Of a stretch of DNA of 64,000 nt, positions 1 through 9,695 are shown one piece after another (position 1 is the first letter of the stretch; the number at the start of each line of letters is the position of its first letter). Below the pieces are notes generated by a model, which was not told where the DNA came from, ran no database searches, and saw only the letters and a program-made list of their open reading frames with translations. This stretch comes from Granulosicoccus sp. (GTDB lineage Bacteria; Pseudomonadota; Gammaproteobacteria; Granulosicoccales; Granulosicoccaceae), in assembly GCA_023300375.1 (NCBI GenBank), contig JALZWO010000044.1:1-64000 (forward strand). The letters are read 5' to 3'. Position numbers and translations under genes: made by a program.

Positions 1-453
1 GGTCAAGGCGAGGGTCAGCCTGGCTCCAGAGGGCCATCAGGTGGTTCGCAGGGAACCGGAATTGCTTCGCGCTCAGGATCGACTGAAGGTCAGCAGGATG
101 GCTATACCGTCCAGCGTTCATCAGCAGAACTCAACGAAACAGCTCAAGCGATTGAAAATTTGGTACCTCGACTCGACGCCGCTGGCGTTACTCAGGAAGA
201 GATCGAATCATTACGTGAAAGCGCAGAGCTTCTACGTGGGAGCGACAATGGGGGCTCCATTAACGCAGCTCGAGTAGAGGCTGAATTTCGCAATATTTTG
301 CGGCAGATTGAACAGTTAGAAGTGCAAATTGTGAATAATGCAAGTCCCGAAGCAAATAGGCTGGACACTCTAGTGCAGCAGGGTGAGATATCTGAGGCCG
401 CAGCCGACTATTATCGGCGATTAAGCGAACAACCGCAGCGCTTGCAACGTTGA
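1..453 (+). CDS. C-terminal part of an unknown protein (5' truncated by window edge)
   Basis: An open frame runs from the first base to a TGA at 451-453, so the beginning lies outside the window. The first 45 or so visible residues are Gly/Gln/Ser-rich and low in complexity. The remaining 105 are rich in Glu, Ala, Leu and Arg and look helical. No catalytic motif is visible. I do not recognise the family; a C-terminal tail of a large membrane-anchored protein (DUF4175-like) is a guess only. Confidence 0.6.
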   Translation, partial: GQGEGQPGSRGPSGGSQGTGIASRSGSTEGQQDGYTVQRSSAELNETAQAIENLVPRLDAAGVTQEEIESLRESAELLRGSDNGGSINAARVEAEFRNILRQIEQLEVQIVNNASPEANRLDTLVQQGEISEAAADYYRRLSEQPQRLQR

Positions 454-533
454 ATCAAAGTCAAGGTTATTGGACGGGGCACTCTGTTTGCTTTAAACTT
501 GCAACTTCGTCTTAATAATGAGTCCCTCCATTT

Positions 534-974
534 GTGAGCGTTTATCTGATTTATCTCAACACTGCCCAAAAGATTGATACCGTCGAGCTTGGCACTGTTC
601 GAGGGCTGGTCATGGCCAATCCGGTAACGTGCGAGACTCGTGCGCTTGCCAAAGATTACCTAGCTATAGACGTGGGCGATGAAATCATTGGCTGTAACGG
701 TGATGGAATACGGTGGCAGGCCACCATCGACGAAATTGTTAACGCGACCATACAAGAAGAAGATGGCGAGATGGGTGACCCAGTGCGGATCCTCAAGGGT
801 TCGCTCACTGCGCGCGGTGGTCGTTCAGTGGCAGCTGCTTGCAAGCGCATGAAAGATAACGATATCAAGATGCCCGACATCATCAATTCGCGAGGCAGTG
901 GTTTCAAGCAAGGCGCTTTAGCCAATTTATTGACAGAACAGCAAGCTGAAGAGCTCGCTTCAGGGCTGAAGTAA
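534..974 (+). CDS. Hypothetical protein, 146 aa
   Basis: The frame opens with GTG at 534; the first in-frame ATG is at 613 and would remove 26 residues, so GTG is preferred but the start is uncertain. The N-terminal 40 residues look like short beta strands, followed by a small beta-rich central part and a helical C-terminus with Leu-Leu-Thr-Glu and Glu-Glu-Leu segments. There is no signal peptide or membrane segment. It stands alone, about 80 bases after the preceding gene and 128 before the pyrophosphatase gene, and I do not recognise its family. Confidence 0.6.
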   Translation: MSVYLIYLNTAQKIDTVELGTVRGLVMANPVTCETRALAKDYLAIDVGDEIIGCNGDGIRWQATIDEIVNATIQEEDGEMGDPVRILKGSLTARGGRSVAAACKRMKDNDIKMPDIINSRGSGFKQGALANLLTEQQAEELASGLK

Positions 975-1102
975 GCCCCCTGAGTAGTAATCTACTGCCG
1001 CTAGGGTGTTATTTTGCTAAAGCTTTGGCTCTCAGCGGCCGCTCGTAACCCTACTGTGCGTAATATCGCATAAATTTTCTGACTAATCTTAGAGTATCTA
1101 CA

Positions 1103-1630
1103 ATGAGTTTCGACACGCTTAGCGTCGGTAGTGACGTTCCAAACGAAGTCAACGTAATCATCGAGATTCCTGCCAACAGCGACCCCGTCAAGTACGAGGT
1201 TGATAAAGACACTGGCACTCTGATGGTTGATCGTTTTATGGCGTCACCTATGTTTTACCCGTGTAACTACGGCTATATACCGCACACATTGTCTGAAGAC
1301 GGTGACCCTATCGATGTGTTGGTCCACACGCCTTATCCGTTAGTTCATGGAAGTGTCATTGCTTGCCGACCAGTGGCAGTTCTGAACATGAAAGATGAAG
1401 CCGGCCCAGATGCCAAGCTATTAGCAATGCCAAAGAAAAAATTAACAACTCTTTACGATCACATCGACGATGTTGACGACCTTCCAGAACTGTTGAAAAA
1501 ACAGATTGAGCATTTTTTCACACGTTACAAAGAGCTGGAAAAAGGCAAATGGGTTGAGATTGCAGGTTGGGCTAACGCCGCTGATGCAAAACGTCAAATC
1601 TTGGAAAGTATTGAGCGAGCAAAAAGCTAG
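1103..1630 (+). CDS. ppa: Inorganic pyrophosphatase (family I)
   Basis: Soluble Mg-dependent enzyme that hydrolyses pyrophosphate to two phosphates, pulling biosynthetic reactions forward. The 175 aa product has the usual length of bacterial family I enzymes. The family signature is visible around residue 65 (GDPIDVLV), with the acidic metal-binding residues Asp66, Asp71 and Asp103-type positions, and the substrate-binding region [12 protein letters not shown]. The C-terminal [18 protein letters not shown] is also typical. It is a single-gene unit; a 245-base non-coding stretch follows in which I see only small imperfect inverted repeats. Confidence 0.97.
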   Translation: MSFDTLSVGSDVPNEVNVIIEIPANSDPVKYEVDKDTGTLMVDRFMASPMFYPCNYGYIPHTLSEDGDPIDVLVHTPYPLVHGSVIACRPVAVLNMKDEAGPDAKLLAMPKKKLTTLYDHIDDVDDLPELLKKQIEHFFTRYKELEKGKWVEIAGWANAADAKRQILESIERAKS

Positions 1631-1875
1631 TTTTTTAGCAACTTAGCTAGAATTTCTCACCAATGAGGTGAAGATATGCCCCAATTCAGGCGGGGCGCTA
1701 TATTACGGCGTGCTATTTGCAAGCACATGATCCATACGCTTACGCAGAGGATCAAGTGCTTGTAACGAAGGCGATTGCCGCTAAGCCGAATGCTGCCAGC
1801 GATCAACCTTTGCATAGCTATGTAAAATATGGTTGATAACGCGAACTTAACGGTCCAGATGGCGGATAATGCCCT

Positions 1876-3168
1876 ATGACTACAGCAGCTGCTACACCTC
1901 GAGAACCTATGCCCAAACCCGAGCTAGGTATCATTATTTCGATGTTCCCTGAGTTGCATGAAACTTTCATCCTTCGCGAACTGGTCGCCCTAGAGCGTCG
2001 CGGAATGAGGTTTCATATTTACTCTCTCCAGCATCCCCGAGATCCAATTACACTCGATGACGCTATCCGTCTTTCCACGGAGAGAACCAGTTATTCCAGC
2101 TTATTTACATTGGCAACCTTGGGTGCCCTAGCCAGGACTTTGATCAAACATCCACTGCCGCTGTTGAAAAGCGTTGCCAGTCTTGTTTGGAGCGGGAAAG
2201 ATCGGCCGATGGATATCGTTAAAAACTTGGCGATCTTACCAGCCAGCCTGCATATTGCAGAGCAAGGCCACAAACGTGGCATCGTACATTGGCATGGTCA
2301 TTGGGCAAACATTCCCACTACAGCTTGTTGGTTTCTGGGCCGAATCTTTGGAGATAGCTGGTCTGCAGCCATTCATGGTGAAGATATATTTTCGTCAAAC
2401 AAATTTCTCAGTCATAAACTGGACGAAGCTACGTTCTGTGTAGTGTGCAGCGATCTTTTCTGTCAACACCTGAAACACAACATAAATTTAACTACTCCAC
2501 AAAATATTCATCTGAATTATCATGGGCTTGATCCCAAGGTAACCGAGCGAAAATCACCGGATAGACAATCACATCCTGAGCTCTCTGTGGTCAGCATTGG
2601 CAGGCTGGTGCCAACCAAAGGTCTGGATGTCGTGATAAATGCATGTGCAATCTTGCGATCACGTGACATCCAAATCAATGTGAAAATCATTGGTTCTGGC
2701 CCTTTACTCGATGAGTTGTCTCAATTGGTGGCATCTCTTGGCATGGAGGAGCATGTAACATTTCTTGGTGCTCTCGCATTCGAACAAGTCCTCGAAACAT
2801 TGGAGGTCGCTGATATTTTTGCCCTTGCTCCGCGCATGATTCCCGGGCATCCACCTGACGGCATTCCCAACGTTATTGCAGAGGCGATGGCCCTTGGAGT
2901 ACCGGTCGTAACCACGAAGGTTAGCGCTATTCCTGAGTTGGTTAGCGATGGGGAGACAGGCACACTTGTTGAAGTTGATGATGTGGAGGCTTTTGCCAGT
3001 GCGCTTGCGGCTTTTCATACAAACCCACAATTAGGCTCGACTTTTAGTCAGGCTGCCCGTACACGCGTCGGCCAATTGTTTAATCAAGATGACAATATTG
3101 ATGATTTGTTAGCATTGTTCGAAAGATACACTCAACAAGATTTTCTCATTTCAACACTCCCTGATTAA
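1876..3168 (+). CDS. GT4-type glycosyltransferase (WcaL/colanic-acid-like)
   Basis: Predicted cytoplasmic retaining glycosyltransferase of the GT-B fold, 430 aa, probably acting on a surface or secreted glycan. The N-terminal domain has the ETFILREL motif near residue 33, seen in WcaL/AmsK-like enzymes. The C-terminal nucleotide-sugar domain begins near residue 235 (SIGRLVPTKGLD) and carries the E-x7-E region as PNVIAEAMALGVPVVTTK near residue 330. The gene is only 5 bases from the next GT4 gene, so the two are probably one operon. Acceptor and donor sugars cannot be told from sequence. Confidence 0.88.
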   Translation: MTTAAATPREPMPKPELGIIISMFPELHETFILRELVALERRGMRFHIYSLQHPRDPITLDDAIRLSTERTSYSSLFTLATLGALARTLIKHPLPLLKSVASLVWSGKDRPMDIVKNLAILPASLHIAEQGHKRGIVHWHGHWANIPTTACWFLGRIFGDSWSAAIHGEDIFSSNKFLSHKLDEATFCVVCSDLFCQHLKHNINLTTPQNIHLNYHGLDPKVTERKSPDRQSHPELSVVSIGRLVPTKGLDVVINACAILRSRDIQINVKIIGSGPLLDELSQLVASLGMEEHVTFLGALAFEQVLETLEVADIFALAPRMIPGHPPDGIPNVIAEAMALGVPVVTTKVSAIPELVSDGETGTLVEVDDVEAFASALAAFHTNPQLGSTFSQAARTRVGQLFNQDDNIDDLLALFERYTQQDFLISTLPD

Positions 3169-3173
3169 TAAAC

Positions 3174-4349
3174 ATGAGCAGTGAAAAACGAGAGGACATT
3201 GAAGGTGCCAAACGTAATCGAGTGGTTGCTTTTGTTATCGAAGAGCTCAGTATTGGCGGTGCCGAGCACATGCTTGTGACAATGGCCAATTGCTTTGTGG
3301 AGCGTGGTTGGCGAGTTCACATGATTTGCATAAGCAAGGCAGGAGAGCTTACTAATATCCTTGATCAGAGGGTTTCATTGCATGTTTTAGACAAGCATAT
3401 AGGCATAGATCTGCGGTTGCCTTATCGTTTTATTCGTTGCATCCGCCAGATAAAGCCTGACGTTATCAACAGCCATCTATGGGTTGCCAATTCGTGGTCG
3501 CGCCTATCCTTGTTACTGAAAAAGCTTCCCATCATAGCGACCGAACATTCTCGAGATACTTGGAAGCCTCCCCATTTTAGAATGGTTGATCGATTGCTCG
3601 CAAAGCGTATGTTTCTGATGGTGACGGTGAGTCAGGACACTGCCAATTTTTACACTGATGACATTGGAATCCATCGAGATAAGGTTAAGGTCATAAACAA
3701 TGGTGTTGATACAAAGCATTTTGCCTCTGGCAATGGAACCCGGCTGCGCACAGACTGGTTCGAAGGTTTTACTGACGATAAACGCCAAAAATTTCTGATT
3801 GGCACAGTTGGCAGATTGGTCAGTGCGAAAAATCATAAGCGCTTGATTGATGCGACGGCTGCTCTCGTTAATGATCCAGAAATTGCCGAGCAATACGATA
3901 TCCATTTAAAAATTGTTGGGGAGGGGCCTGAGCGTCTGCTCATTCAGCGCCACATCGATGATTTGGGTTTGCAACAACATGTTTCTCTAGCTGGGGCTAG
4001 ACACGACACCGCTGACGTTTTTGCTGCATTCGATCTGTTTGCCTTGTCTTCTGATAGGGAAGGCCATCCATTGACTGCCCTTGAAGCACAGTCTGCAGGT
4101 ACGCCAGTTGTGCTGACTGATGCAGGAGGCTCTGCTGAGGCCATCGCTCGGCAAGGTGATGAAAGCGGTGGATTACTTGTCCGTCCAAGTGTTGAGGCAA
4201 TGACCGAGGCGTTACGTGAGATGTTGTTGAACACGCAAAAACTTGAGGCGTATTCAAGCTTTGCGCAGCGCTTTGCTCTGGAGCACTTCGATAAGGAGCA
4301 GATGATTGATCGTTACGAGGCGATATTTAATAAAGCGATAGAGAAATAG
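3174..4349 (+). CDS. GT4-type glycosyltransferase
   Basis: Second retaining GT-B glycosyltransferase of the pair, 391 aa. The acceptor domain starts with the typical GGAEHMLVTMAN segment near residue 24. The donor domain contains GTVGRLVSAKNHKRLIDA near residue 206 and the E-x7-E loop as EGHPLTALEAQSAGTPVV near residue 298. It follows the previous GT4 gene by 5 bases. No polymerase, flippase or other polysaccharide gene is nearby, so the pathway (capsule, O-antigen or exopolysaccharide) is open. Confidence 0.88.
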   Translation: MSSEKREDIEGAKRNRVVAFVIEELSIGGAEHMLVTMANCFVERGWRVHMICISKAGELTNILDQRVSLHVLDKHIGIDLRLPYRFIRCIRQIKPDVINSHLWVANSWSRLSLLLKKLPIIATEHSRDTWKPPHFRMVDRLLAKRMFLMVTVSQDTANFYTDDIGIHRDKVKVINNGVDTKHFASGNGTRLRTDWFEGFTDDKRQKFLIGTVGRLVSAKNHKRLIDATAALVNDPEIAEQYDIHLKIVGEGPERLLIQRHIDDLGLQQHVSLAGARHDTADVFAAFDLFALSSDREGHPLTALEAQSAGTPVVLTDAGGSAEAIARQGDESGGLLVRPSVEAMTEALREMLLNTQKLEAYSSFAQRFALEHFDKEQMIDRYEAIFNKAIEK

Positions 4350-4418
4350 TTAGTTGACATAGACATGCAATTTGCGAGAGTCTTGGTAGGCTTTTAAATA
4401 GTCTACTCGGAGAGAGTT

Positions 4419-5441
4419 GTGAAAACACATTTAAGTATTGCTGCCATCCTAGCGTTGAGTTCGGGACTCGCTGTCCCAGTACATGCCCAAGGTGAAGTGG
4501 GTGCCTGTTTAATCACTAAAACCGATATCAATCCATTTTTCGTAAAGATGAAAGAAGGCGCCAGTGCGAAGGCTGAAGAGCTTGGAATCAATCTCTCAAC
4601 TTATGCCGGCAAGGTTGATGGTGACCATGAAACTCAGGTTCAGGCCATCGAAACCTGTATTGCTTCTGGTGCAAAAGGCATCCTGATCACAGCATCTGAC
4701 ACAAAAGCCATTGTGCCAGTGGTACAGCAAGCGCGTGAAGCGGGGCTGCTAGTTATAGCTCTAGACACACCATTAGAGCCAATTGATTCAGCAGACGCCA
4801 CCTTCGCTACTGATAACTTCAAAGCTGGAGAGCTCATCGGAGCATGGGCGGCTGCACAGCTAGGTGATGCTGCTGCTGATGCGAAAATTGGTATGTTGGA
4901 TCTAGCAGACAGTCAACCTTCGGTTGGCGTACTTCGCGACCAAGGATTCTTACAAGGCTTTGGTGTAGATCTTGTTGACCCATCTCGTTGGGGTGATGAG
5001 GATGACGCTCGCATCGTCGGCAATGAAGTGACCGCGGGTAATGAGGAGGGTGGAAGAACAGCCATGGAATCTTTAATGATCAAAGATCCTGGTATTAACG
5101 TGGTTTACACCATCAACGAACCTGCCGCTGCCGGCGCCTACGAGGCATTGAAAGCCTTCGGTCGTGAAGACAAAGTCATGATCGTTTCAGTCGATGGTGG
5201 TTGCCCAGGCGTGCAAAACGTTGCTGATGGTGTGATCGGTGCAACCTCTCAACAGTATCCACTTCTGATGGCTTCTCTTGGTGTTGAAGCAATTGCCGCG
5301 TTCGCTGCTGATGGAACTATTCCTGAGCCTACAGAAGGACTTGGGTTCTTCGATACTGGCGTGTCATTGGTTACAGACCAGCCGGTTGACGGTGTCGAAT
5401 CTATCGACACTGCAGAAGGAATGGACCGCTGCTGGGGCTAA
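4419..5441 (+). CDS. frcB: Periplasmic sugar (fructose-type) binding protein FrcB
   Basis: Substrate-binding protein of a CUT2-type ABC importer, 340 aa. A Sec signal peptide ends near residue 23 (VPVHA before QG). The mature part follows the FrcB clade closely: [20 protein letters not shown] at the start, [18 protein letters not shown] in the middle, [10 protein letters not shown] and [10 protein letters not shown] late, and a C-terminal Cys-Trp-Gly. The start is GTG with a strong GGAGAG 5 bases upstream. In the rhizobial frcBCAK operon the permease FrcC and ATPase FrcA follow; here the next gene is the frcK-like kinase, so the transporter is incomplete at this locus. Confidence 0.87.
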   Translation: MKTHLSIAAILALSSGLAVPVHAQGEVGACLITKTDINPFFVKMKEGASAKAEELGINLSTYAGKVDGDHETQVQAIETCIASGAKGILITASDTKAIVPVVQQAREAGLLVIALDTPLEPIDSADATFATDNFKAGELIGAWAAAQLGDAAADAKIGMLDLADSQPSVGVLRDQGFLQGFGVDLVDPSRWGDEDDARIVGNEVTAGNEEGGRTAMESLMIKDPGINVVYTINEPAAAGAYEALKAFGREDKVMIVSVDGGCPGVQNVADGVIGATSQQYPLLMASLGVEAIAAFAADGTIPEPTEGLGFFDTGVSLVTDQPVDGVESIDTAEGMDRCWG

Positions 5442-5493
5442 TTCATTAAGCGAACCAGTAATTACCCAATCGTCTTGGCACTATTGCGCACTG

Positions 5494-6150
5494 ATGCAGC
5501 TATTTGATAAACCCGAGCAGTTGCTCAGTCCTATTGCCGATGCTCTTAAAGAGTGCCCGCCTTTCAATCGTTTGATTGTTGGAGTGGTGGGTGCTCCAGC
5601 GTCTGGCAAGAGTACGCTTGGAGGCTGGTTGAGCCAAGAAATCAACCGGTCTTGGTCAATCGATTCTCAGTCTATTGTTGTGCCCATGGATGGTTTTCAT
5701 CTAGACAATTCTGTGTTGGAAGCTCGGCAATTACTTGCCGTTAAAGGAGCTCCACAAACCTTTGACGTTCTTGGTTTTATCACGCTGTTACAACGGCTGG
5801 CTGCAGGCACGTCGGCTGGTCCAGTATTTTTTCCAGAGTTCGATCGATCTGCTGATCTCGCACGCAGCGCTTCAAACGTTGCTGAACAACATCATCGCGT
5901 CATTATAGTAGAAGGCAATTATCTGCTGTTGCAGCATCCGCTTTGGGAAGATATCGCATCGCTGCTGTCTTTGAGTATTTTTCTGGAAGTGCCAATGGCT
6001 GAACTTGAAAAACGGTTGATTAAGCGCTGGTTGGAGCACGGTCTTGATACAGAGTCAGCACGTGCACGTGCGCTTAACAACGATATTCCCAATGCTCAGC
6101 TTGTTACCAAGGAATCAGCTCAAGCCCACTTAATACTCAAGAGCGTGTGA
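5494..6150 (+). CDS. frcK: FrcK-like P-loop kinase (uridine kinase/PanK superfamily)
   Basis: A 218 aa cytoplasmic P-loop protein. The Walker A motif GAPASGKST is near residue 31. PMDGFHLDN near residue 62 and the EGNYLLL strand near residue 139 are typical of the uridine-kinase/pantothenate-kinase-like group that includes FrcK, the fourth gene of frcBCAK. The substrate of FrcK proteins is not firmly established; phosphorylation of the imported sugar is the usual assumption. It starts 52 bases after frcB. The ATG at 5494 has no clear Shine-Dalgarno sequence. The frame continues upstream into frcB, but that would add unrelated residues. Confidence 0.72.
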   Translation: MQLFDKPEQLLSPIADALKECPPFNRLIVGVVGAPASGKSTLGGWLSQEINRSWSIDSQSIVVPMDGFHLDNSVLEARQLLAVKGAPQTFDVLGFITLLQRLAAGTSAGPVFFPEFDRSADLARSASNVAEQHHRVIIVEGNYLLLQHPLWEDIASLLSLSIFLEVPMAELEKRLIKRWLEHGLDTESARARALNNDIPNAQLVTKESAQAHLILKSV

Positions 6151-6180
6151 TAATAGGGGCTTTCCGTATTTGGAAGCTTT

Positions 6181-6696
6181 ATGAACTCATCCACGACTTT
6201 GCCTGACGTCACCGAATCCAATGCACTTATGGTTGTGGGCTGGCGCGAATGGGTAAGCCTACCTGAGCTGGGAATACTGGCCATAAAGGCAAAAGTGGAT
6301 ACTGGGGCTCGCACCTCGGCCATAGATGCTTTCGATATTGAACGGTATCAGGATGCAAGCGGCGCCGATTGTATAGATTTTTCTGTCAATCCTGTGCAGC
6401 GAGACAAAACAATACTCAGACGATGTACAGCTCCCTTAATAGATATTCGGCGCGTAACAGATTCAGGCGGACATGCCGCAGAACGCTATTTCATAAAAAC
6501 AACGCTGCAAATAGGCGAAAGCACTCGGTCTATCGAATTAACGCTAGCGCACCGTAAGGATATGTTATTCAGAATGCTACTCGGTAGAACATCGCTTGCC
6601 CCAAATATAGTAGTAAACCCGCACCTATCCTATTCCTTAGGTCGGCTCAATGCACGCGCATTGTATGCAGCAGCCCCGCAGGACTCCCTGAAATGA
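6181..6696 (+). CDS. rimB: Retropepsin-like 'ATP-dependent zinc protease' family protein (RimB-like)
   Basis: A 171 aa member of the Zn_protease (PF05618) family, whose fold is that of retroviral aspartic proteases. The catalytic loop is visible as [13 protein letters not shown] near residue 39, and the second conserved segment [12 protein letters not shown] near residue 130. The gene overlaps rimK by 4 bases (ATGA), so both are made together. In Pseudomonas the homologous RimB lies next to RimK and affects its activity on ribosomal protein S6. The old name 'zinc protease' is not supported by a zinc motif here. Confidence 0.8.
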   Translation: MNSSTTLPDVTESNALMVVGWREWVSLPELGILAIKAKVDTGARTSAIDAFDIERYQDASGADCIDFSVNPVQRDKTILRRCTAPLIDIRRVTDSGGHAAERYFIKTTLQIGESTRSIELTLAHRKDMLFRMLLGRTSLAPNIVVNPHLSYSLGRLNARALYAAAPQDSLK

Positions 6697-7601
6697 AAAT
6701 TGCCGTTTTATCCAGAAATAAGCACCTGTATTCCACACGCAGACTTATTGAAGCAGCAGAGGCGCGTGGGCACGAAGTACGCGTCGTGGATGTGCTCAAG
6801 TGCTATATGAACATCGTTTCAAAAAAGCCTGAAGTTCATTACGAAGGTAAGAAGCTGGAGCATGTGGACGCGGTCATTCCAAGGGTTGGCGCATCGGTAA
6901 CGGCGTATGGCACCTCAGTGCTTAGGCAGTTCGAAATGATGGGCACCTATACATTAATAGAAAGCGTGGCTTTGTCGAGATCCAGAGACAAGCTTCGCGC
7001 TTTGCAGTTGTTATCTCGTAAAGGCATTGGCTTGCCAGTAACAGGATTTGCAAACAAGCCAGGCGATAGCAAAGACATCATCAAGCTGGTTGGCGGTGCG
7101 CCGGTTGTTATCAAGTTGTTGGAAGGCACTCAAGGCATTGGTGTGGTCCTGGCAGAGACCAATAAGGCGGCTGAATCGGTTATTGAGGCGTTCATGGGAC
7201 TGCAGGCCAACATATTGGTGCAAGAATTCATCAAGGAGGCGGGCGGTGCGGATATCAGATGTCTTGTGGTGGGAGGCAAAGTAGTTGCGGCAATGAAACG
7301 TCAAGGTGCAGAAGGTGAATTCCGATCCAATCTGCATCGTGGTGGTTCTGCCAGTCTGGTCAAAATCACACCTGAAGAGCGCGCAACGGCTGTGAGTGCT
7401 GCAAAAGTGTTGGGTTTATCGGTTGCGGGTGTAGATCTACTGAGATCGGAGCGTGGTCCGTTGGTCATGGAAGTTAATTCCTCTCCGGGTCTTGAGGGTA
7501 TTGAAGCTGCCAGTGGTAAAGATGTTGCCAGTATCATCATTGACGAACTGGAGAAAAACGCTCGGCCAAACAACACAAAAACCCGTGGGGATAAAGGTTG
7601 A
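6693..7601 (+). CDS. rimK: RimK, ribosomal protein S6--L-glutamate ligase
   Basis: ATP-grasp ligase that adds glutamate residues to the C-terminus of ribosomal protein S6 and can make poly-alpha-glutamate. The 302 aa product matches the E. coli enzyme in length. Visible marks are the N-terminal [18 protein letters not shown], the [15 protein letters not shown] segment, the ATP-binding [15 protein letters not shown] near residue 142 and the Mg-binding [13 protein letters not shown] near residue 259. It overlaps both its neighbours, and the three genes form one translationally coupled unit. Confidence 0.95.
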   Translation: MKIAVLSRNKHLYSTRRLIEAAEARGHEVRVVDVLKCYMNIVSKKPEVHYEGKKLEHVDAVIPRVGASVTAYGTSVLRQFEMMGTYTLIESVALSRSRDKLRALQLLSRKGIGLPVTGFANKPGDSKDIIKLVGGAPVVIKLLEGTQGIGVVLAETNKAAESVIEAFMGLQANILVQEFIKEAGGADIRCLVVGGKVVAAMKRQGAEGEFRSNLHRGGSASLVKITPEERATAVSAAKVLGLSVAGVDLLRSERGPLVMEVNSSPGLEGIEAASGKDVASIIIDELEKNARPNNTKTRGDKG

Positions 7602-8650
7602 GCGACAAATCCGCCAAGAGTATGGCGCGTAATTCACCTATTACAATAGGTGGTATTACTATTCAGCCTGGGCAAAGACGTTACGTTGATCTACCACTAC
7701 CTCCCCTTTACACACAAACCTCTGTTGCCATGCCTGTGCATGTTATTCATGGCAAGCTAGCAGGACCAGTGATGTTTATTACAGCGGCTATTCACGGTGA
7801 TGAAATCAACGGTGTTGAAATCATTCGTCGCTTACTAGCAACAAAAAGTCTTAATCGTTTGTCAGGGACAATTATTGCAGTACCGGTAGTTAATGTGTAT
7901 GGCTTTGTGACGCAATCACGATACCTGCCAGACAGGCGAGATCTTAACCGTTCATTCCCGGGTTCAGAGCGAGGCTCAATGGCGGCACGTCTTGCGCACA
8001 CCCTGATGAGTGAAATTGTGAGTAAGTGTACGCATGGTATAGATTTGCATACAGCGGCGGCTGGTCGTACCAATCTGCCACAAATTCGAGTTGATCTAGA
8101 TGCTAATCCAGAGCTACTGGCTATGGCAGAGGCCTTTGCACCGCCTATATTGCTTGATTCAAGCACCCGTGGTGGAGGAACGCTGCGTGATGCAGCAGGT
8201 AAGTTGCCACTGCTGCTTTATGAGGCGGGCGAGGCACTACGATTTGATGATGTTGCGATCAGGGTGGGACTTAAGGGCGTTCTGAATGTTATGCGGTATC
8301 TGCACATGTTGCCAGCGACTAAAACACGTGAAAAAAAGAGCCTTACGTGGATTGCGAATAACAGCGTGTGGATGCGTGCGCCGCAAAGTGGTGTTCTCAG
8401 GTCGAGAATTGCTTTGGGTGGCATTGTTGGCAAGGGAATGGTGCTGGGGTATATTTCTGACGCCTTTGGAGAATCCGAACAAGAGGTGCTTAGCACTGTA
8501 TCTGGTGTGTTGGTTGGTTGCACCAAGCTACCGCTGGTACATGAAGGTGAAGCCTTGTTTCATGTTGCCACCAGTGAGAGCGATAAATCAGCAGCGCAAG
8601 CTGTTGATGAATTTCACCTTGAATATGAACAAGCGACCATCAACGACTAA
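7598..8650 (+). CDS. Succinylglutamate desuccinylase/aspartoacylase family (M14-like) hydrolase
   Basis: Zinc hydrolase of the AstE/AspA family, 350 aa. The zinc ligands are visible as [10 protein letters not shown] near residue 65 (His and Glu) and DLHT near residue 149 (His); the catalytic Glu is in LLYEAGE near residue 208. A C-terminal beta domain follows. The frame can start at TTG 7598, overlapping the rimK stop, or at ATG 7622; neither has an ideal ribosome site. Members act on N-acyl amino acids or N-acyl diamines. Linkage to rimK suggests a glutamate-containing substrate, which is inference. Confidence 0.82.
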   Translation: MSDKSAKSMARNSPITIGGITIQPGQRRYVDLPLPPLYTQTSVAMPVHVIHGKLAGPVMFITAAIHGDEINGVEIIRRLLATKSLNRLSGTIIAVPVVNVYGFVTQSRYLPDRRDLNRSFPGSERGSMAARLAHTLMSEIVSKCTHGIDLHTAAAGRTNLPQIRVDLDANPELLAMAEAFAPPILLDSSTRGGGTLRDAAGKLPLLLYEAGEALRFDDVAIRVGLKGVLNVMRYLHMLPATKTREKKSLTWIANNSVWMRAPQSGVLRSRIALGGIVGKGMVLGYISDAFGESEQEVLSTVSGVLVGCTKLPLVHEGEALFHVATSESDKSAAQAVDEFHLEYEQATIND

Positions 8651-8689
8651 TACAGTCCTTTAATTTTAGTTTCTAAACTCTGACACACT

Positions 8690-9685
8690 ATGAAAACAAG
8701 ATCTCTTGGCGTGCACGGCATGGAGGCATCTGTTGTAGCTTTTGGCGCCTGGGCAATAGGCGGGTGGAAGTGGGGAGGCTCTGATGCAACCGCTTCTGTC
8801 GATGCAGTAAAAGCAGCGTTGGATGCCGGGGTAAACATCATAGATACAGCGCCAGTGTACGGTTTCGGTTTGTCTGAAAAACTGGTAGCAAAAGCTATTG
8901 AAGGGCGCAAGCGAGAAGACATTCTTATTGCCACTAAGTGTGGCCTTCGATGGGACATCGAAACCCCTACGCTTCATTTCAAAAGCGACAGTGAGGCGAT
9001 TTACCGAACGTTAACGGAAGAGTCGATTCGCTGGGAGTTACAACAAAGCCTAGAACGTCTAGGTACCGATTACATTGATTTGTATCAAACACATTGGCCA
9101 GATCCTAATACAGATATGGAAGCGGTAGCTAGTACTCTACAAGCGCTTAAAAACGAAGGCCTGATTCGCGCATGGGGTCTGTGCAATGAATCTCCACAAA
9201 GACTGATCGCCGCAGCGACTATAGGAGAGCTTGCTACCGATCAAGAACGGTATAGTCTTCTTGATCGTGAACAAGACCAAGCCAATTTACCTGTTTGCGC
9301 TGATCACGATCTTGGCTTTCTTTGTTACTCGCCAATAGCGCAAGGTTTGCTGACTGGAAAAATGGATGCAAAGCGACAATTTAATGAAGGTGATTTACGC
9401 TTGGGCAATCCTCGTTTTTCTGCCTCTGCACGTGAGGCTATTCAAGCTGTATTGGCACCAGTAAAAGCACTAGCGAGAGATCGAGAGCTCAGTGCCGAGC
9501 AATTGGTATTGGCTTGGACACTAAAACAACGTGGGGTGACTCATGTACTCGCAGGAGCAAGAACTGCAGAACAAGCTGTAAGCAATGCTGTTGCTGGAAC
9601 GGTGGATCTTGATGATGAGGAGTTCAGTGTCATCCAGCAGGCTGCCGATGCCTGGCCTGGATTTGTGAAATTCACAGAAGATTAG
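8690..9685 (+). CDS. Aldo/keto reductase
   Basis: NADPH-dependent aldo/keto reductase, 331 aa, a soluble TIM barrel. The catalytic tetrad positions are visible: Asp in IIDTAPVYGFGLSE near residue 52 with Tyr57, Lys in ATKCG near residue 83, and His in YQTHWPD near residue 133. The cofactor-binding C-terminal part contains GARTAEQA near residue 287. It is followed after 10 bases by the DUF924 gene with a good ribosome site, so the two are likely co-transcribed. The substrate is unknown. Confidence 0.9.
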   Translation: MKTRSLGVHGMEASVVAFGAWAIGGWKWGGSDATASVDAVKAALDAGVNIIDTAPVYGFGLSEKLVAKAIEGRKREDILIATKCGLRWDIETPTLHFKSDSEAIYRTLTEESIRWELQQSLERLGTDYIDLYQTHWPDPNTDMEAVASTLQALKNEGLIRAWGLCNESPQRLIAAATIGELATDQERYSLLDREQDQANLPVCADHDLGFLCYSPIAQGLLTGKMDAKRQFNEGDLRLGNPRFSASAREAIQAVLAPVKALARDRELSAEQLVLAWTLKQRGVTHVLAGARTAEQAVSNAVAGTVDLDDEEFSVIQQAADAWPGFVKFTED

Positions 9686-9695
9686 GAGAGTACGT

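Noticed and set aside
1631-1875. Small RNA or riboswitch in the 245-base gap after ppa
   Set aside because: Only short imperfect inverted repeats (for example TGATCC/GGATCA) are present, with no T-run or known aptamer pattern.
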